From Natrinema thermotolerans DSM 11552 (GTDB lineage Archaea > Halobacteriota > Halobacteria > Halobacteriales > Natrialbaceae), in NCBI GenBank assembly GCA_000337115.1, contig AOIR01000048.1, positions 1-50,854 of the forward strand: a stretch of DNA of 50,854 nt. The letters are read 5' to 3'. Below the pieces are notes generated by a model. It saw only the letters and a list, made by a program, of their open reading frames with translations, did not search any database and was not told where the DNA came from. The position numbers were made by a program, and so were the translations under genes. Shown here in pieces: positions 17,415 through 26,311 of this stretch (positions are counted from its first letter, which is position 1; the number at the start of each line of letters is the position of its first letter).

Positions 17415-17825
17415 TTACGCTGCGGCCTCGAGCCCTTCGTACGCCCGGATCCGCTCGGCGATCCCGTCCGGGATGGGGCTCGGTCGCTCCGTCTCGGGAT
17501 CGACGTGGACGATTGTCGTCTCGGCGGTCGCCGCGATATCGCCGTCGACCTGGATCTCATAGCGCATCGTACAGCTCGTCTCGCCCAGGTGCGAGACCGA
17601 CAGCGCGACCGTCGGCTCGTCGCCCATTCTGATCGGCCGCTCGTAGGAGATCTCGAGGTTCGCGATGACGAAGGAGATGTCCTCGGAGTGCAGTTCGGCG
17701 ACGTCTCTGAGGTAGTCGGTCCGGGCCGCCTCGAGGTAGCTGGCGTAGACGGCGTGATTGACGTGATTCAGCGGGTCGAGATCGCGATAGCGAACGGGAA
17801 CGTCGACGGTAAACTCCGCACTCAT
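17415..17825 (-). CDS. Acyl-CoA thioesterase, 4HBT family
   Basis: A 136-residue single hot-dog domain. The start VPVRYRDLDPLNHVNHAVYASYLE contains the 4HBT active-site Asp (RDLDPLNHVN) and the hydrophobic helix, followed by SFVIANLEISYERPIRMGDE, all typical of the YbgC-like 4-hydroxybenzoyl-CoA thioesterase group. It should hydrolyse acyl-CoA thioesters in the cytoplasm; chain length is not predictable. It lies downstream of the thi4 pair with an 86-bp gap, so it may have its own promoter. Confidence 0.9.
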   Translation of the reverse strand: MSAEFTVDVPVRYRDLDPLNHVNHAVYASYLEAARTDYLRDVAELHSEDISFVIANLEISYERPIRMGDEPTVALSVSHLGETSCTMRYEIQVDGDIAATAETTIVHVDPETERPSPIPDGIAERIRAYEGLEAAA

Positions 17826-17911
17826 TGTACGTTGTCGAAGCGGACTGGATCAAAAATACGTACCGGTTACGGCTCCGCCCGTCCGCGAGACGGCGACGCG
17901 GGCGGTCGATC

Positions 17912-18676
17912 TCACGGCCCGTACAGTCGCGCGTGGTCGTCACAGAACGCCGGCTCGCGAAGGTGGGCCGCGAGCAGGTCCGCCTGATAGTGGGCGTTGA
18001 ACAGACGACAGCCCTCGCGGTCGCAAAACGCCTCGCCGGTCTCGAGGTAGTGATACCCCTGTAACACCGTCCCTTTCAGCACGTCGGTGGTCCGGGGATC
18101 GTCCGCGATCAGGAACTCGCCGTCGACCTGATTCTCGAGGACTTCCCGAGGCGGCGTCTCGCCCGAGAGCAGGGCGTGGCGCTGTTTCTCTTTGTAGTAG
18201 GACTCGGGCTTAGCGGGGGCCTCGTAGAGGCCGGGTACCGAGACCAGCGCCGGCTGGCCGAGGACGGTCACGCGCTTGTGCCAGCGGCCGTCGTGGTCGC
18301 CCCAGGTGCCGATCGCCCGGTCGAGGATCGGGACGTGCAGCGTCTCGAGGCCGCGTTCGGCCGCGGGCAGCGCGGCGTTGAGCGCGCGCTGGACCTGCAC
18401 GCCATCGTAGAGGACCCCGCCCTCGCGTTCGGGGTTCTCGAGGGCACGTTCCTCGTAGCGGATCGTCCCCAGCATCGTGGTGCCCGTCTCGCGCTCGTAG
18501 GGCGAGGGGACCCGCGCCTCGGCGAACCGCTCCGCGAGGTCGTCCGTGCGGTGGACGTCGAGGAACCGGTCCCGGACGGCCACGTCGGCGTCGACCCGCG
18601 TGGCCAGCCAGTCGGCGACCGCGTCGACGTCTGCGACGGTCGACGGCGCTCGATAGCAGATGATACGCTCGACCAT
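17912..18676 (-). CDS. thi4-linked archaemetzincin-like zinc protein (catalytic motif absent)
   Basis: A 254-residue protein. The C-terminus has a Cys cluster: G-x3-C-x4-C (GEAFCDREGC, about 217-226), then FCDDH about 22 residues later. This is the arrangement that follows the catalytic helix in archaemetzincins (HExxHxxGx3Cx4CxM...CxxC), but the expected HExxH is replaced by GYHYLET. The middle (LHVPILDRAIGTW and VTVLGQPALVSVPGLY) also matches the order of archaemetzincin strands. I read it as a DUF6775-like relative that keeps the structural zinc site and has lost or changed the protease site. It starts 12 bp after the thi4 stop, so it should be cotranscribed. A role tied to thiazole synthesis is inference. 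Confidence 0.6.
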   Translation of the reverse strand: MVERIICYRAPSTVADVDAVADWLATRVDADVAVRDRFLDVHRTDDLAERFAEARVPSPYERETGTTMLGTIRYEERALENPEREGGVLYDGVQVQRALNAALPAAERGLETLHVPILDRAIGTWGDHDGRWHKRVTVLGQPALVSVPGLYEAPAKPESYYKEKQRHALLSGETPPREVLENQVDGEFLIADDPRTTDVLKGTVLQGYHYLETGEAFCDREGCRLFNAHYQADLLAAHLREPAFCDDHARLYGP

Positions 18677-18688
18677 GTGGGGCCGCGA

Positions 18689-19652
<964 letters not shown>

Positions 19653-19795
19653 TATCGCAGCCGATGCCCGAACGTGATCGGCGGTCGTGAGCGGTCCGCG
19701 GACGGTTCCGTCCGTGTGAGAGCGCGTCAACACGGTCGAACGCGGCTCCGGCCTCGAGTCGCATCAGAAGCGGGTGAGAACCGAGACGGTCCGTC

Positions 19796-21283
19796 TCAGT
19801 CGTCGACGAACCCGGCGTCGTCCTCGTCGCCGGTCGGCCGTTCGTCCGGCGACCGGCGCCGCTCGGGACGGTCGTCGATGACGCCCTCGGTCCAGGTCCC
19901 CCGACGGAACCAGACCACGGCGACGACGAACGAACCGACCATACCGGCGACCATCGCCCACCAGATCCCCTCGGGACCCCAGCCTAGCCCGGCGATCTCG
20001 AGGCCGGTTTCGGGGATCGGTACGGACCAGGCGAACGCGAGAACGACCACCAGCGGGAACCGAAGGACCCACCGCGAGAGGATCGAGAGGACCATCGCCG
20101 TACGAGTATCGCCGGCCCCGCGGAACGCACCCTGGATGACCATGACACCGGCGTAAGGGGCCCAGAAGAGGGCCGTAATCCGCAGGAAGACCACGCCCTC
20201 GGCGATCACGGCGGAATCGGTGATGAAGGCCCTCATCGCGGTCGCCGGAAACACAAACAGGACGGCCGCGACGGCGAAGATACAGACCGTCGTCGCGGCG
20301 GTGGCCGTCCGCGTGACCGCGACGGCCCGCTCGGGTGCCCCCGCACCGAGGTTCTGTCCGACGCCGGCCGCGGTCGCCTGCCCGACGGCCCCGGCCACGG
20401 CCCACGTCACCGACATGAGTCGAACCCCGATCCCGAACGCCGCCGTGGGCGCGGCCCCGAACCGGGCGACGAACCCGGCCAACGCGACCGCCGCGAAACT
20501 CCGGGCCCAGCCATCGAGCGTGGCCGGATAGCCGACGTCGAGTAGCCGTTTCAGGAGGGCGACGTCGGGTGTGAGATCGCCGAGTCGGAGCCGAACGCCG
20601 AACCGACCGTCCAGCAGGACGGCGATCCCGGCGGCAGTGGCGAGCCCGCGCGAGACGAAGGTCGCGATGGCCGCGCCTCGCGTCCCCATCGCCGGGAACG
20701 GCCCCCAGCCGAGGACCAGGAACGGATCGAAGACGACGTTGAGCCCGGCCGAAACGAAGACGAGCCACATCGCCGTCTTCGTGTCGCCCGCCCCCTGCAG
20801 CGAGGCCCGAAAGGCAAAGAAGAGGAACGTAAACGGCAGTGCCAGGAAGATCACCTCGATATACGCGAGCGCCTCGACGAACACCGGCCCGCGAGCGCCG
20901 ATCAACTCGAGCAGCGGCCGCCGGGCGGCGAACCCGAGACCGGCGAGGACCGACGAGACGGAGAGCGTGAGCAGGATCGTCTGGGCGACGACGCGATCGG
21001 CGATTCGTTCGTCACCCGCACCGACGTACTGGGAGACCAGCGCGATGGTCGCAGCGGTGATCCCCATCGCGGTCGAGACGAACAGCCACGAGAGGGGAAA
21101 CATCAGCGAGACGGCAGCGACGGCGTCGCTGCTCACGCGGCCGACCCAGAACATATCGGTCAGGTTGTAGACGGTCTGGAGGAGGTTTCCCAGGACCAGC
21201 GGCCACGCGAGTCGGAGGAGCTTCGGGGAAATCGCCCCCGTCGTCATGTCGACGCGCTTTCGCTCGGGGTCCGTCGCTGCCAC
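19796..21283 (-). CDS. MATE-family efflux transporter
   Basis: About 495 residues with twelve membrane helices in two related halves. The halves share the signature pairs near the first loop (WPLVLGNLLQTVYNLTDMFWVG) and the repeat ASLQGAGDTKTAM in the first half against GAFRGAGDTRTAM in the second, characteristic of MATE exporters that move drugs or organic cations against Na+ or H+. The C-terminus is an acidic tail. GTG at 21283 is chosen because a TATA-like CCTTTTTACC lies at 21315-21324, which would give a short leader; ATG at 21247 is the alternative, shortening the protein by 12 residues. Substrate unknown. Confidence 0.88.
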   Translation of the reverse strand: MAATDPERKRVDMTTGAISPKLLRLAWPLVLGNLLQTVYNLTDMFWVGRVSSDAVAAVSLMFPLSWLFVSTAMGITAATIALVSQYVGAGDERIADRVVAQTILLTLSVSSVLAGLGFAARRPLLELIGARGPVFVEALAYIEVIFLALPFTFLFFAFRASLQGAGDTKTAMWLVFVSAGLNVVFDPFLVLGWGPFPAMGTRGAAIATFVSRGLATAAGIAVLLDGRFGVRLRLGDLTPDVALLKRLLDVGYPATLDGWARSFAAVALAGFVARFGAAPTAAFGIGVRLMSVTWAVAGAVGQATAAGVGQNLGAGAPERAVAVTRTATAATTVCIFAVAAVLFVFPATAMRAFITDSAVIAEGVVFLRITALFWAPYAGVMVIQGAFRGAGDTRTAMVLSILSRWVLRFPLVVVLAFAWSVPIPETGLEIAGLGWGPEGIWWAMVAGMVGSFVVAVVWFRRGTWTEGVIDDRPERRRSPDERPTGDEDDAGFVDD

Positions 21284-21439
21284 GAGATCTCGTGTGTGAA
21301 CCTCAGCCAGGCATGGTAAAAAGGATTGGCTCACGGGAGCCGTTGCCGGTTCCGGTACCGACGGCGCTCGGCCGCTTCTGGCGATGATTCCGAACCGCTC
21401 GCGGATCACAGACCCAGTCGATCGGTTAGGTCGGCCGTC

Positions 21440-21523
21440 TATAGTAGCCGTTGAAAGTCATTGCACACCTGATCGAACGGCGGCGTTGCGATCAGTGTGT
21501 GAATCGTTTCAACGGCTACTATA
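21440..21523. repeat. Dispersed hairpin element, copy 1
   Basis: An 84-bp intergenic element bounded by a perfect 17-bp inverted repeat (TATAGTAGCCGTTGAAA and its complement). Inside, CACACCTGATCG pairs with CGATCAGTGTG, so almost the whole element can fold into one long hairpin with a loop around AACGGCGGCGTTG. It ends 11 bp downstream of the stop of the YgaP-like gene, which is transcribed toward it. A related element lies at 27103-27179 with the shared core TTGAAAG, CACACC, GATCG, GAATCG, TTCAA. It contains no protein gene. A MITE-like or REP-like element, or a structured transcript end, are the options. Confidence 0.75.
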
Positions 21524-21534
21524 TCGAGACGTCG

Positions 21535-21774
21535 TCAGTCCAACCTGCCTCCACCGGGTCGCCGCGATAGGGTGTCGATCCCCGGCAACCGGTTGACGAC
21601 GCGCCGCCGACGGGCACCGGTCGAAAGCGCCACCGGAACGGCGACGAGCAGAACCACGGTAAGGGCGAGCCCGATCGAGACGAGGCCGACGAAGGAGGCG
21701 ACGAAGACGAACGCGACGAGCGCGCCGCCGACCAAGCGCCAGGCGCGATCGAATCCACCGAGAGTGTGTTTCAT
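21535..21774 (-). CDS. YgaP-like (DUF2892-type) small membrane protein
   Basis: A 79-residue protein. The start KHTLGGFDRAWRLVGGALVA matches the DUF2892/YgaP transmembrane pattern (N-x-GG-x-DR-x-RL), followed by two tightly packed hydrophobic helices and a basic C-terminal tail. Relatives are small inner-membrane proteins, sometimes fused to rhodanese; none is attached here. ATG at 21774 gives the standard N-terminus, so a start at the internal ATG in another frame is rejected. The exact function is unknown. Confidence 0.78.
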   Translation of the reverse strand: MKHTLGGFDRAWRLVGGALVAFVFVASFVGLVSIGLALTVVLLVAVPVALSTGARRRRVVNRLPGIDTLSRRPGGGRLD

Positions 21775-22008
21775 TTCAGTATTCTCCGCGTGAGTTCACG
21801 CGATCTCCTCTATGACTCGAGCGAAGATAAGCTATCTGGTAACACCCCACATGATGTTCGCTCGAGCGAGCCGTCCCCGCTGCCGGTGTGCTGCACATTT
21901 ATTTTGAATCCCTCACGCGCCTGCGCGACGCCCGACCGCACGCACACCCGCGCTGTCCCTCGGTTTTCGGCGAAAGCGTTATCAGATCCTCAGTCGTACC
22001 GAGCGACG

Positions 22009-22077
22009 ATGACCGACACTCGTCCGCGACGACCCCGACCGGACGGCCGAGCCGGAGGTGAGCCGCGGTGGAGCTGA
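22009..22077 (+). CDS. Possible 22-aa leader ORF overlapping the topA start
   Basis: A 22-codon frame beginning ATG ACC GAC and ending at TGA 22075-22077, so it overlaps the first ten bases of topA in another frame. A TATA-like GCGTTATCAG is centred about 28 bp before its ATG, as for a leaderless transcript, while topA itself begins with GTG preceded by a strong ribosome-binding site (GGAGGTGA at 22054-22061) that lies inside this ORF. That layout is what would be expected of a translated leader coupling to topA. The peptide is Arg/Pro-rich and has no known family. It may have no function as a peptide. Confidence 0.4.
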   Translation: MTDTRPRRPRPDGRAGGEPRWS

Positions 22078-24599
22078 TAATCACCGAGAAGGACAACGCG
22101 GCCCGCCGGATCGCCGACATCCTCTCCGGCGGCACCTACGACTCGAGCCGGGAGAACGGCGTCAACGTCTACGAGTGGGGCGGCAAGCGCTGCGTGGGGC
22201 TGTCGGGCCACGTCGTCGGCGTCGACTTCCCGTCGGAGTACTCGGACTGGCGCGACGTCGAGCCCGTCGAGCTGATCGATGCCGACGTCGAGAAGACGGC
22301 GACGAAGGAGAACATCGTCGCGACGCTGCGGCTGCTGACCCGTCGCGCGGAGCGCGTGACGATCGCGACCGACTACGACCGCGAGGGCGAACTGATCGGC
22401 AAGGAAGCCTACGACATCGTCCGGGAGGTCGACGAGGACGTACCCATCCGTCGGGTGCGGTTCTCCTCGATCACCGAAAACGAGGTCCAGCAGGCGTTCG
22501 ACGAACCCGACGACCTCGACTTCGACCTGGCCGCCGCCGGCGAGGCCCGCCAGATCATCGACCTGATCTGGGGGGCCGCGCTCACGCGTTTTCTCTCCCT
22601 GTCGGCGGGCCAATTGGGCGACGACTTCATCTCCGTCGGCCGGGTCCAGTCGCCGACGCTGAAACTGATCGTCGACCGCGAGCGCGAGATCGAGGCGTTC
22701 GATCCCGAGGACTACTGGGAGATCTTCGCGGACTTACGAAAGAGCGAGGCGCAACGCGCCTCGGAGACATCGAGCGGTGAGGAACCGCGAGACGACGACA
22801 CCGCCTTCGAGTCCCAGTACTTCTACCGCGACGAGGACGGCAACGAAGCCGAACGCGTCTGGGAGGAGGAGATCGCGGACGAGGTCTACGAAACGCTGTC
22901 CGACCGCGAGAGCGCGACCGTCGTCGACGTCAACCGTCGGACCCGCACCGACACGCCCCCGGAGCCGTTCAACACCACCCAGTTCATCCGGGCGGCCGGT
23001 GCCATCGGCTACTCGGCCAAGCGCGCGATGTCGATCGCCGAGGACCTCTACACCGCCGGCTACATCACGTACCCGCGGACCGACAACACCGTCTACCCCG
23101 ACGACCTCGATCCCGAGGAACTGTTAGACGAGTTCACCGGGCACTCGACGCTGGGCGACTCGGCCGAATCGCTGCTCGAGGCCGACGAGATCACCCCCAC
23201 GGAAGGCGACGAGGAGACGACCGACCACCCGCCCATCCATCCGACGGGCGAGATCCCCTCGCGGGGCGACGTCTCCGACGACGAGTGGGAGATCTTCGAA
23301 CTCGTCGTCCGGCGGTTCTACGCGACCGTCGCCGACGCCGCCGAGTGGGAACACCTCAAGGTCGTCGCCGACGTCGACGACTACCGGCTCAAGGCCAACG
23401 GCAAGCGGCTGGTCGAGCCCGGCTACCACGACGTCTATCCGTACTTCTCGACGACGGAGAACTTCGTCCCCGACGTCGACGAGGGCGAGGAACTGGCGCT
23501 CTCCGACGTCGAACTCGAGGCCAAACAGACCCAGCCGCCCCGACGCTACGGCCAGTCGCGGCTCATCGAGACCATGGAGGACATGGGAATCGGTACCAAA
23601 TCAACCAGACATAACACGTTAGAGAAACTTTACGACCGGGGCTACATCGAGAGCGATCCGCCGCGCCCGACCAAGCTCGCGATGGCCGTCGTCGACGCGG
23701 CCGAGAGCTACGCTGACCGCGTCGTCAGCGAGGAGATGACCGCCCAGCTCGAGGCCGACATGGACGCCATCGCCAACGGCGAGGCGACGCTCGACGACGT
23801 GACCGACGAGTCCCGGGAAATGCTCGAGGAGATCTTCGAGAACCTCGCCGAGTCGCGCGAGGAGATCGGCGACCACCTCCGGAAGTCGCTGAAAGACGAC
23901 AAGCGACTCGGCCCCTGTCCGGAGTGTGGCGAAGACCTGCTCGTCCGCCGGAGCCGTCACGGCTCGTATTTCATCGGCTGCGACGGCTATCCCGACTGCG
24001 AGAACACCCTGCCGCTGCCCTCGACGGGCAAGCCGCTGATCCTCGAGGAGGAGTGTGAGGAACACGGGCTCAACGAGGTCAAGATGCTCGCGGGCCGGCA
24101 GACGTTCGTCCACGGCTGTCCGCTCTGTAAGGCCGAGGACGCCGGCGAAGGGCCGGTGTTGGGCGAGTGTCCCGAGTGCGGTGAAGAACACGGCGGCGAG
24201 TTGGCTATCAAAACGCTCCAGAACGGCTCTCGACTCGTCGGCTGTACGCGCTATCCCGACTGCGAGTACTCGCTGCCGCTGCCCCGCCGCGGCGAGATCG
24301 AGGTCACCGACGAGTACTGCGACGACCACGACCTGCCCGAACTCGTCGTCCACAGCGGCGACGACCCCTGGGAGCTGGGCTGTCCGATCTGTAACTACCA
24401 GGAGTTCCAGGCCCGCGAGAGCGACTCCGGCTCCGATCTCGAGTCGCTGGACGGCGTCGGCGCCAAGACCGTCGAGAAACTCGCCGACGCAGGGATCGAG
24501 GACCTCGAGGACCTGACCGAGGCCGATCCCGACGCGGTCGCGGACGACGTCGAGGGCGTCAGTGCGGATCGCATCCGGAGCTGGCAGGCGAAGGCCTGA
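22068..24599 (+). CDS. topA: DNA topoisomerase I (type IA)
   Basis: An 843-residue enzyme that relaxes negative supercoils. The TOPRIM domain starts at MELIITEKDNAARRIA and contains TDYDREGE (about 103-110) with the metal-binding acids. The active-site Tyr is Tyr335 in TYPRTDNT. The region ETMEDMGIGTKSTRH is the conserved strand-binding segment. The C-terminus has a series of zinc modules (CPECGEDLL to YPDC; CPLCKAEDAG; CPECGEEHGG to YPDC; CPICNYQEF) and a helix-hairpin-helix end (LDGVGAKTVEKLADAGI). The GTG start at 22068 has a good Shine-Dalgarno 6 bp upstream and gives the conserved N-terminus. Confidence 0.96.
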   Translation: MELIITEKDNAARRIADILSGGTYDSSRENGVNVYEWGGKRCVGLSGHVVGVDFPSEYSDWRDVEPVELIDADVEKTATKENIVATLRLLTRRAERVTIATDYDREGELIGKEAYDIVREVDEDVPIRRVRFSSITENEVQQAFDEPDDLDFDLAAAGEARQIIDLIWGAALTRFLSLSAGQLGDDFISVGRVQSPTLKLIVDREREIEAFDPEDYWEIFADLRKSEAQRASETSSGEEPRDDDTAFESQYFYRDEDGNEAERVWEEEIADEVYETLSDRESATVVDVNRRTRTDTPPEPFNTTQFIRAAGAIGYSAKRAMSIAEDLYTAGYITYPRTDNTVYPDDLDPEELLDEFTGHSTLGDSAESLLEADEITPTEGDEETTDHPPIHPTGEIPSRGDVSDDEWEIFELVVRRFYATVADAAEWEHLKVVADVDDYRLKANGKRLVEPGYHDVYPYFSTTENFVPDVDEGEELALSDVELEAKQTQPPRRYGQSRLIETMEDMGIGTKSTRHNTLEKLYDRGYIESDPPRPTKLAMAVVDAAESYADRVVSEEMTAQLEADMDAIANGEATLDDVTDESREMLEEIFENLAESREEIGDHLRKSLKDDKRLGPCPECGEDLLVRRSRHGSYFIGCDGYPDCENTLPLPSTGKPLILEEECEEHGLNEVKMLAGRQTFVHGCPLCKAEDAGEGPVLGECPECGEEHGGELAIKTLQNGSRLVGCTRYPDCEYSLPLPRRGEIEVTDEYCDDHDLPELVVHSGDDPWELGCPICNYQEFQARESDSGSDLESLDGVGAKTVEKLADAGIEDLEDLTEADPDAVADDVEGVSADRIRSWQAKA

Positions 24600-24829
24600 C
24601 CGACCGTTCACGACCGGCCGTCCAGGCGAGCCGCTCCGTTGGGTCGGGTTCGTCGGCGGCCCTGTGCCGGTTCGGCACCTCGAACCCGGGGCGCGCTGGC
24701 GAGAACGAGTCGGCCGACGGGAGTGGCCGGCTCCCCGGGAACCGCCGGCGGTCGAGGCGATGTTGAACGTCGCCCACGCCCTCGAGCGGCGGGCGTGAGA
24801 ATAGTCACGGTCGACCCGACAGGGGCCGA

Positions 24830-25450
24830 TCAGGCCGTCGCGGATTCGTTCGTTTCGGCCTCGGCGTCGTCGCGCTCCTCGAACGATTCGAACACGTCCT
24901 CGACCGCCCCGACGATGTCGTCGCTGGAGCCGACGCCGAGTTTCTCCCAGCGTTTCTTCCCCGTTTCGTCGACGACGATCGTGACCGGGTAGCCGGCGAT
25001 GCCGTAGTTCGCCGTCAGCGACGACGTCGTATCGCGGCCGACGGCCCAGTTCCCGTCGTGGGTTCGCCACCAGGACCGGAGTTCGTCGTCCGGCATCGAG
25101 TCCGCCGACTGGTAGGTAACGGAGAGGACCGTGAGATCATCCCCGTAGTCGTCGACGAGTCGCGACCGAGCCTCGGCGAGGCGCGGCATCTGGGCCTGAC
25201 ACATGCCACAGCCCGTGACGAAGAACTCGACGACCGTGACCCCGTCGTTTGGGACCGTCACGGTCCCGCCGTCGCTGCCGCGAGCGTCGATCGTCTCGAC
25301 TTCGATCGGCCATTCCGAGCCGTCGTCGCCGTCCGAGTCGGCGGCCGGTTCGTCGGTCCCGAACGACGGGAGGCCAGCGAGGACAACGCCGGTTCCGCCC
25401 GCGAGGACGCCGATACTGCCGACGCCCGCGAGCAGTTCGCGCCGTCTCAT
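24830..25450 (-). CDS. Exported TlpA-like thioredoxin-fold protein with CxxC
   Basis: A 206-residue protein from ATG at 25450. The N-terminus MRRRELLAGVGSIGVLAGG is a Tat-type signal. The thioredoxin fold follows: VEFFVTGCGMCQAQMPRL with the active-site CGMC near 93-96, and the cis-Pro strand GYPVTIVVDETG near 155. The family reduces or relays disulfides outside the membrane. Acidic stretches flank the domain. The paralogue at 26312-26932 shares the same domain order and the HDGNWAVG/NGGNWWLG segment but has lost the second Cys. A start 43 codons earlier would add Arg-rich sequence before the signal and is rejected. Confidence 0.88.
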   Translation of the reverse strand: MRRRELLAGVGSIGVLAGGTGVVLAGLPSFGTDEPAADSDGDDGSEWPIEVETIDARGSDGGTVTVPNDGVTVVEFFVTGCGMCQAQMPRLAEARSRLVDDYGDDLTVLSVTYQSADSMPDDELRSWWRTHDGNWAVGRDTTSSLTANYGIAGYPVTIVVDETGKKRWEKLGVGSSDDIVGAVEDVFESFEERDDAEAETNESATA

Positions 25451-25627
25451 CGCCGACTCACCTCCGCGGCGCGGACGTGCGAGCCGGTGGCGGGGATCGC
25501 CGGTCGGGTTCGATGGGCCGTCATACGTCCCAGTACGTACGCGAGACTGAAAGAAGACACTGGTCCGAACGTCGAACACGCCAGCGAGAGGACACGAACT
25601 AAGGGACCCGCAGTCGTCGGGACGCTC

Positions 25628-26251
25628 GTGAACGACGACCGCGAGCGCTGGAACGAGCGCTACGAGAAGCGAGACCGCGAACCCCGCGACGATCCGGTGG
25701 GAGTCCTCGAGCGCCGGATCGAAACGCTTCCCGACGGTCGTGCGCTAGACGTGGCGACCGGCAGTGGGCGAAACGCGCTCTTTCTGGCCGAGCGCGGCTA
25801 CGACGTCGACGCCGTCGACATCGCTGATGAGGCCATCGAGACGGCACGCGAGCGGGCCGACGAGCGCGGTCTCGACGTCGACTGGACCCGGGCCGACCTG
25901 GCCGAGTTCGATCCGGAACCGGGCCGATACGACCTGATCGTCGTGAGCTACTTCGCCGCCCTCGAGTTCCTGCCGGATCTCAAGGAGGCGCTTGCGGCCG
26001 GCGGCGTCCTCGTCTCCGAACACCACCTCCGCTCGAGCGATCCGGTCGCGGGCCCCTCGACCGACCGCTATCGGTACCGCTCGAACGACCTGCTGCGGGC
26101 GTGTCTCGACCTGACGGTCCTCTCGTATACCGAGCGGCGGCGGCCGACCGACGACGGGGAGCCGGTCGCGGTCGCGACGCTGGTCGCCAGACGCTCGAGC
26201 GGCGGGACGCAGTCGTATCCGCTCGTCCCGGACGACAGGCTCGAGCCGTAA
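25628..26251 (+). CDS. Class I methyltransferase, TehB-like
   Basis: A 207-residue protein starting with GTG at 25628 (NDDRERWNERYEKRD). The W-x-x-R-Y start and motif I ALDVATGSGRNALFLAERGYDVDAVD is typical of the tellurite-resistance TehB or thiopurine-methyltransferase-like group, followed by YDLIVVSYFAALEFLPDL and the post-motif GGVLVSEHH. The acceptor is unknown; relatives methylate toxic metalloid or thiol compounds. It is between two exported thioredoxin-fold genes on the other strand, which is suggestive of a redox or thiol theme but not proof. Confidence 0.85.
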   Translation: MNDDRERWNERYEKRDREPRDDPVGVLERRIETLPDGRALDVATGSGRNALFLAERGYDVDAVDIADEAIETARERADERGLDVDWTRADLAEFDPEPGRYDLIVVSYFAALEFLPDLKEALAAGGVLVSEHHLRSSDPVAGPSTDRYRYRSNDLLRACLDLTVLSYTERRRPTDDGEPVAVATLVARRSSGGTQSYPLVPDDRLEP

Positions 26252-26311
26252 CGCGGGAATCGACCGCTCGAGTGGCTCGGCGCGACCGACGGGAGTCCGA
26301 GCGGGCGGCGA

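Noticed and set aside
17912..18676. Active metalloprotease call for the thi4-linked protein
   Set aside because: The Cys pattern is archaemetzincin-like but no HExxH or HExxE is present at the expected place, so I do not call it an active protease.
24600..24800. Plus-strand protein-like stretch after topA (contains VGFVGGPVPVRHLEPG and PREPPAVEAMLNVAHAL)
   Set aside because: It has no convincing start or ribosome-binding site, no known family, and it overlaps only the topA tail. Could be a decayed gene but support is too weak to annotate.
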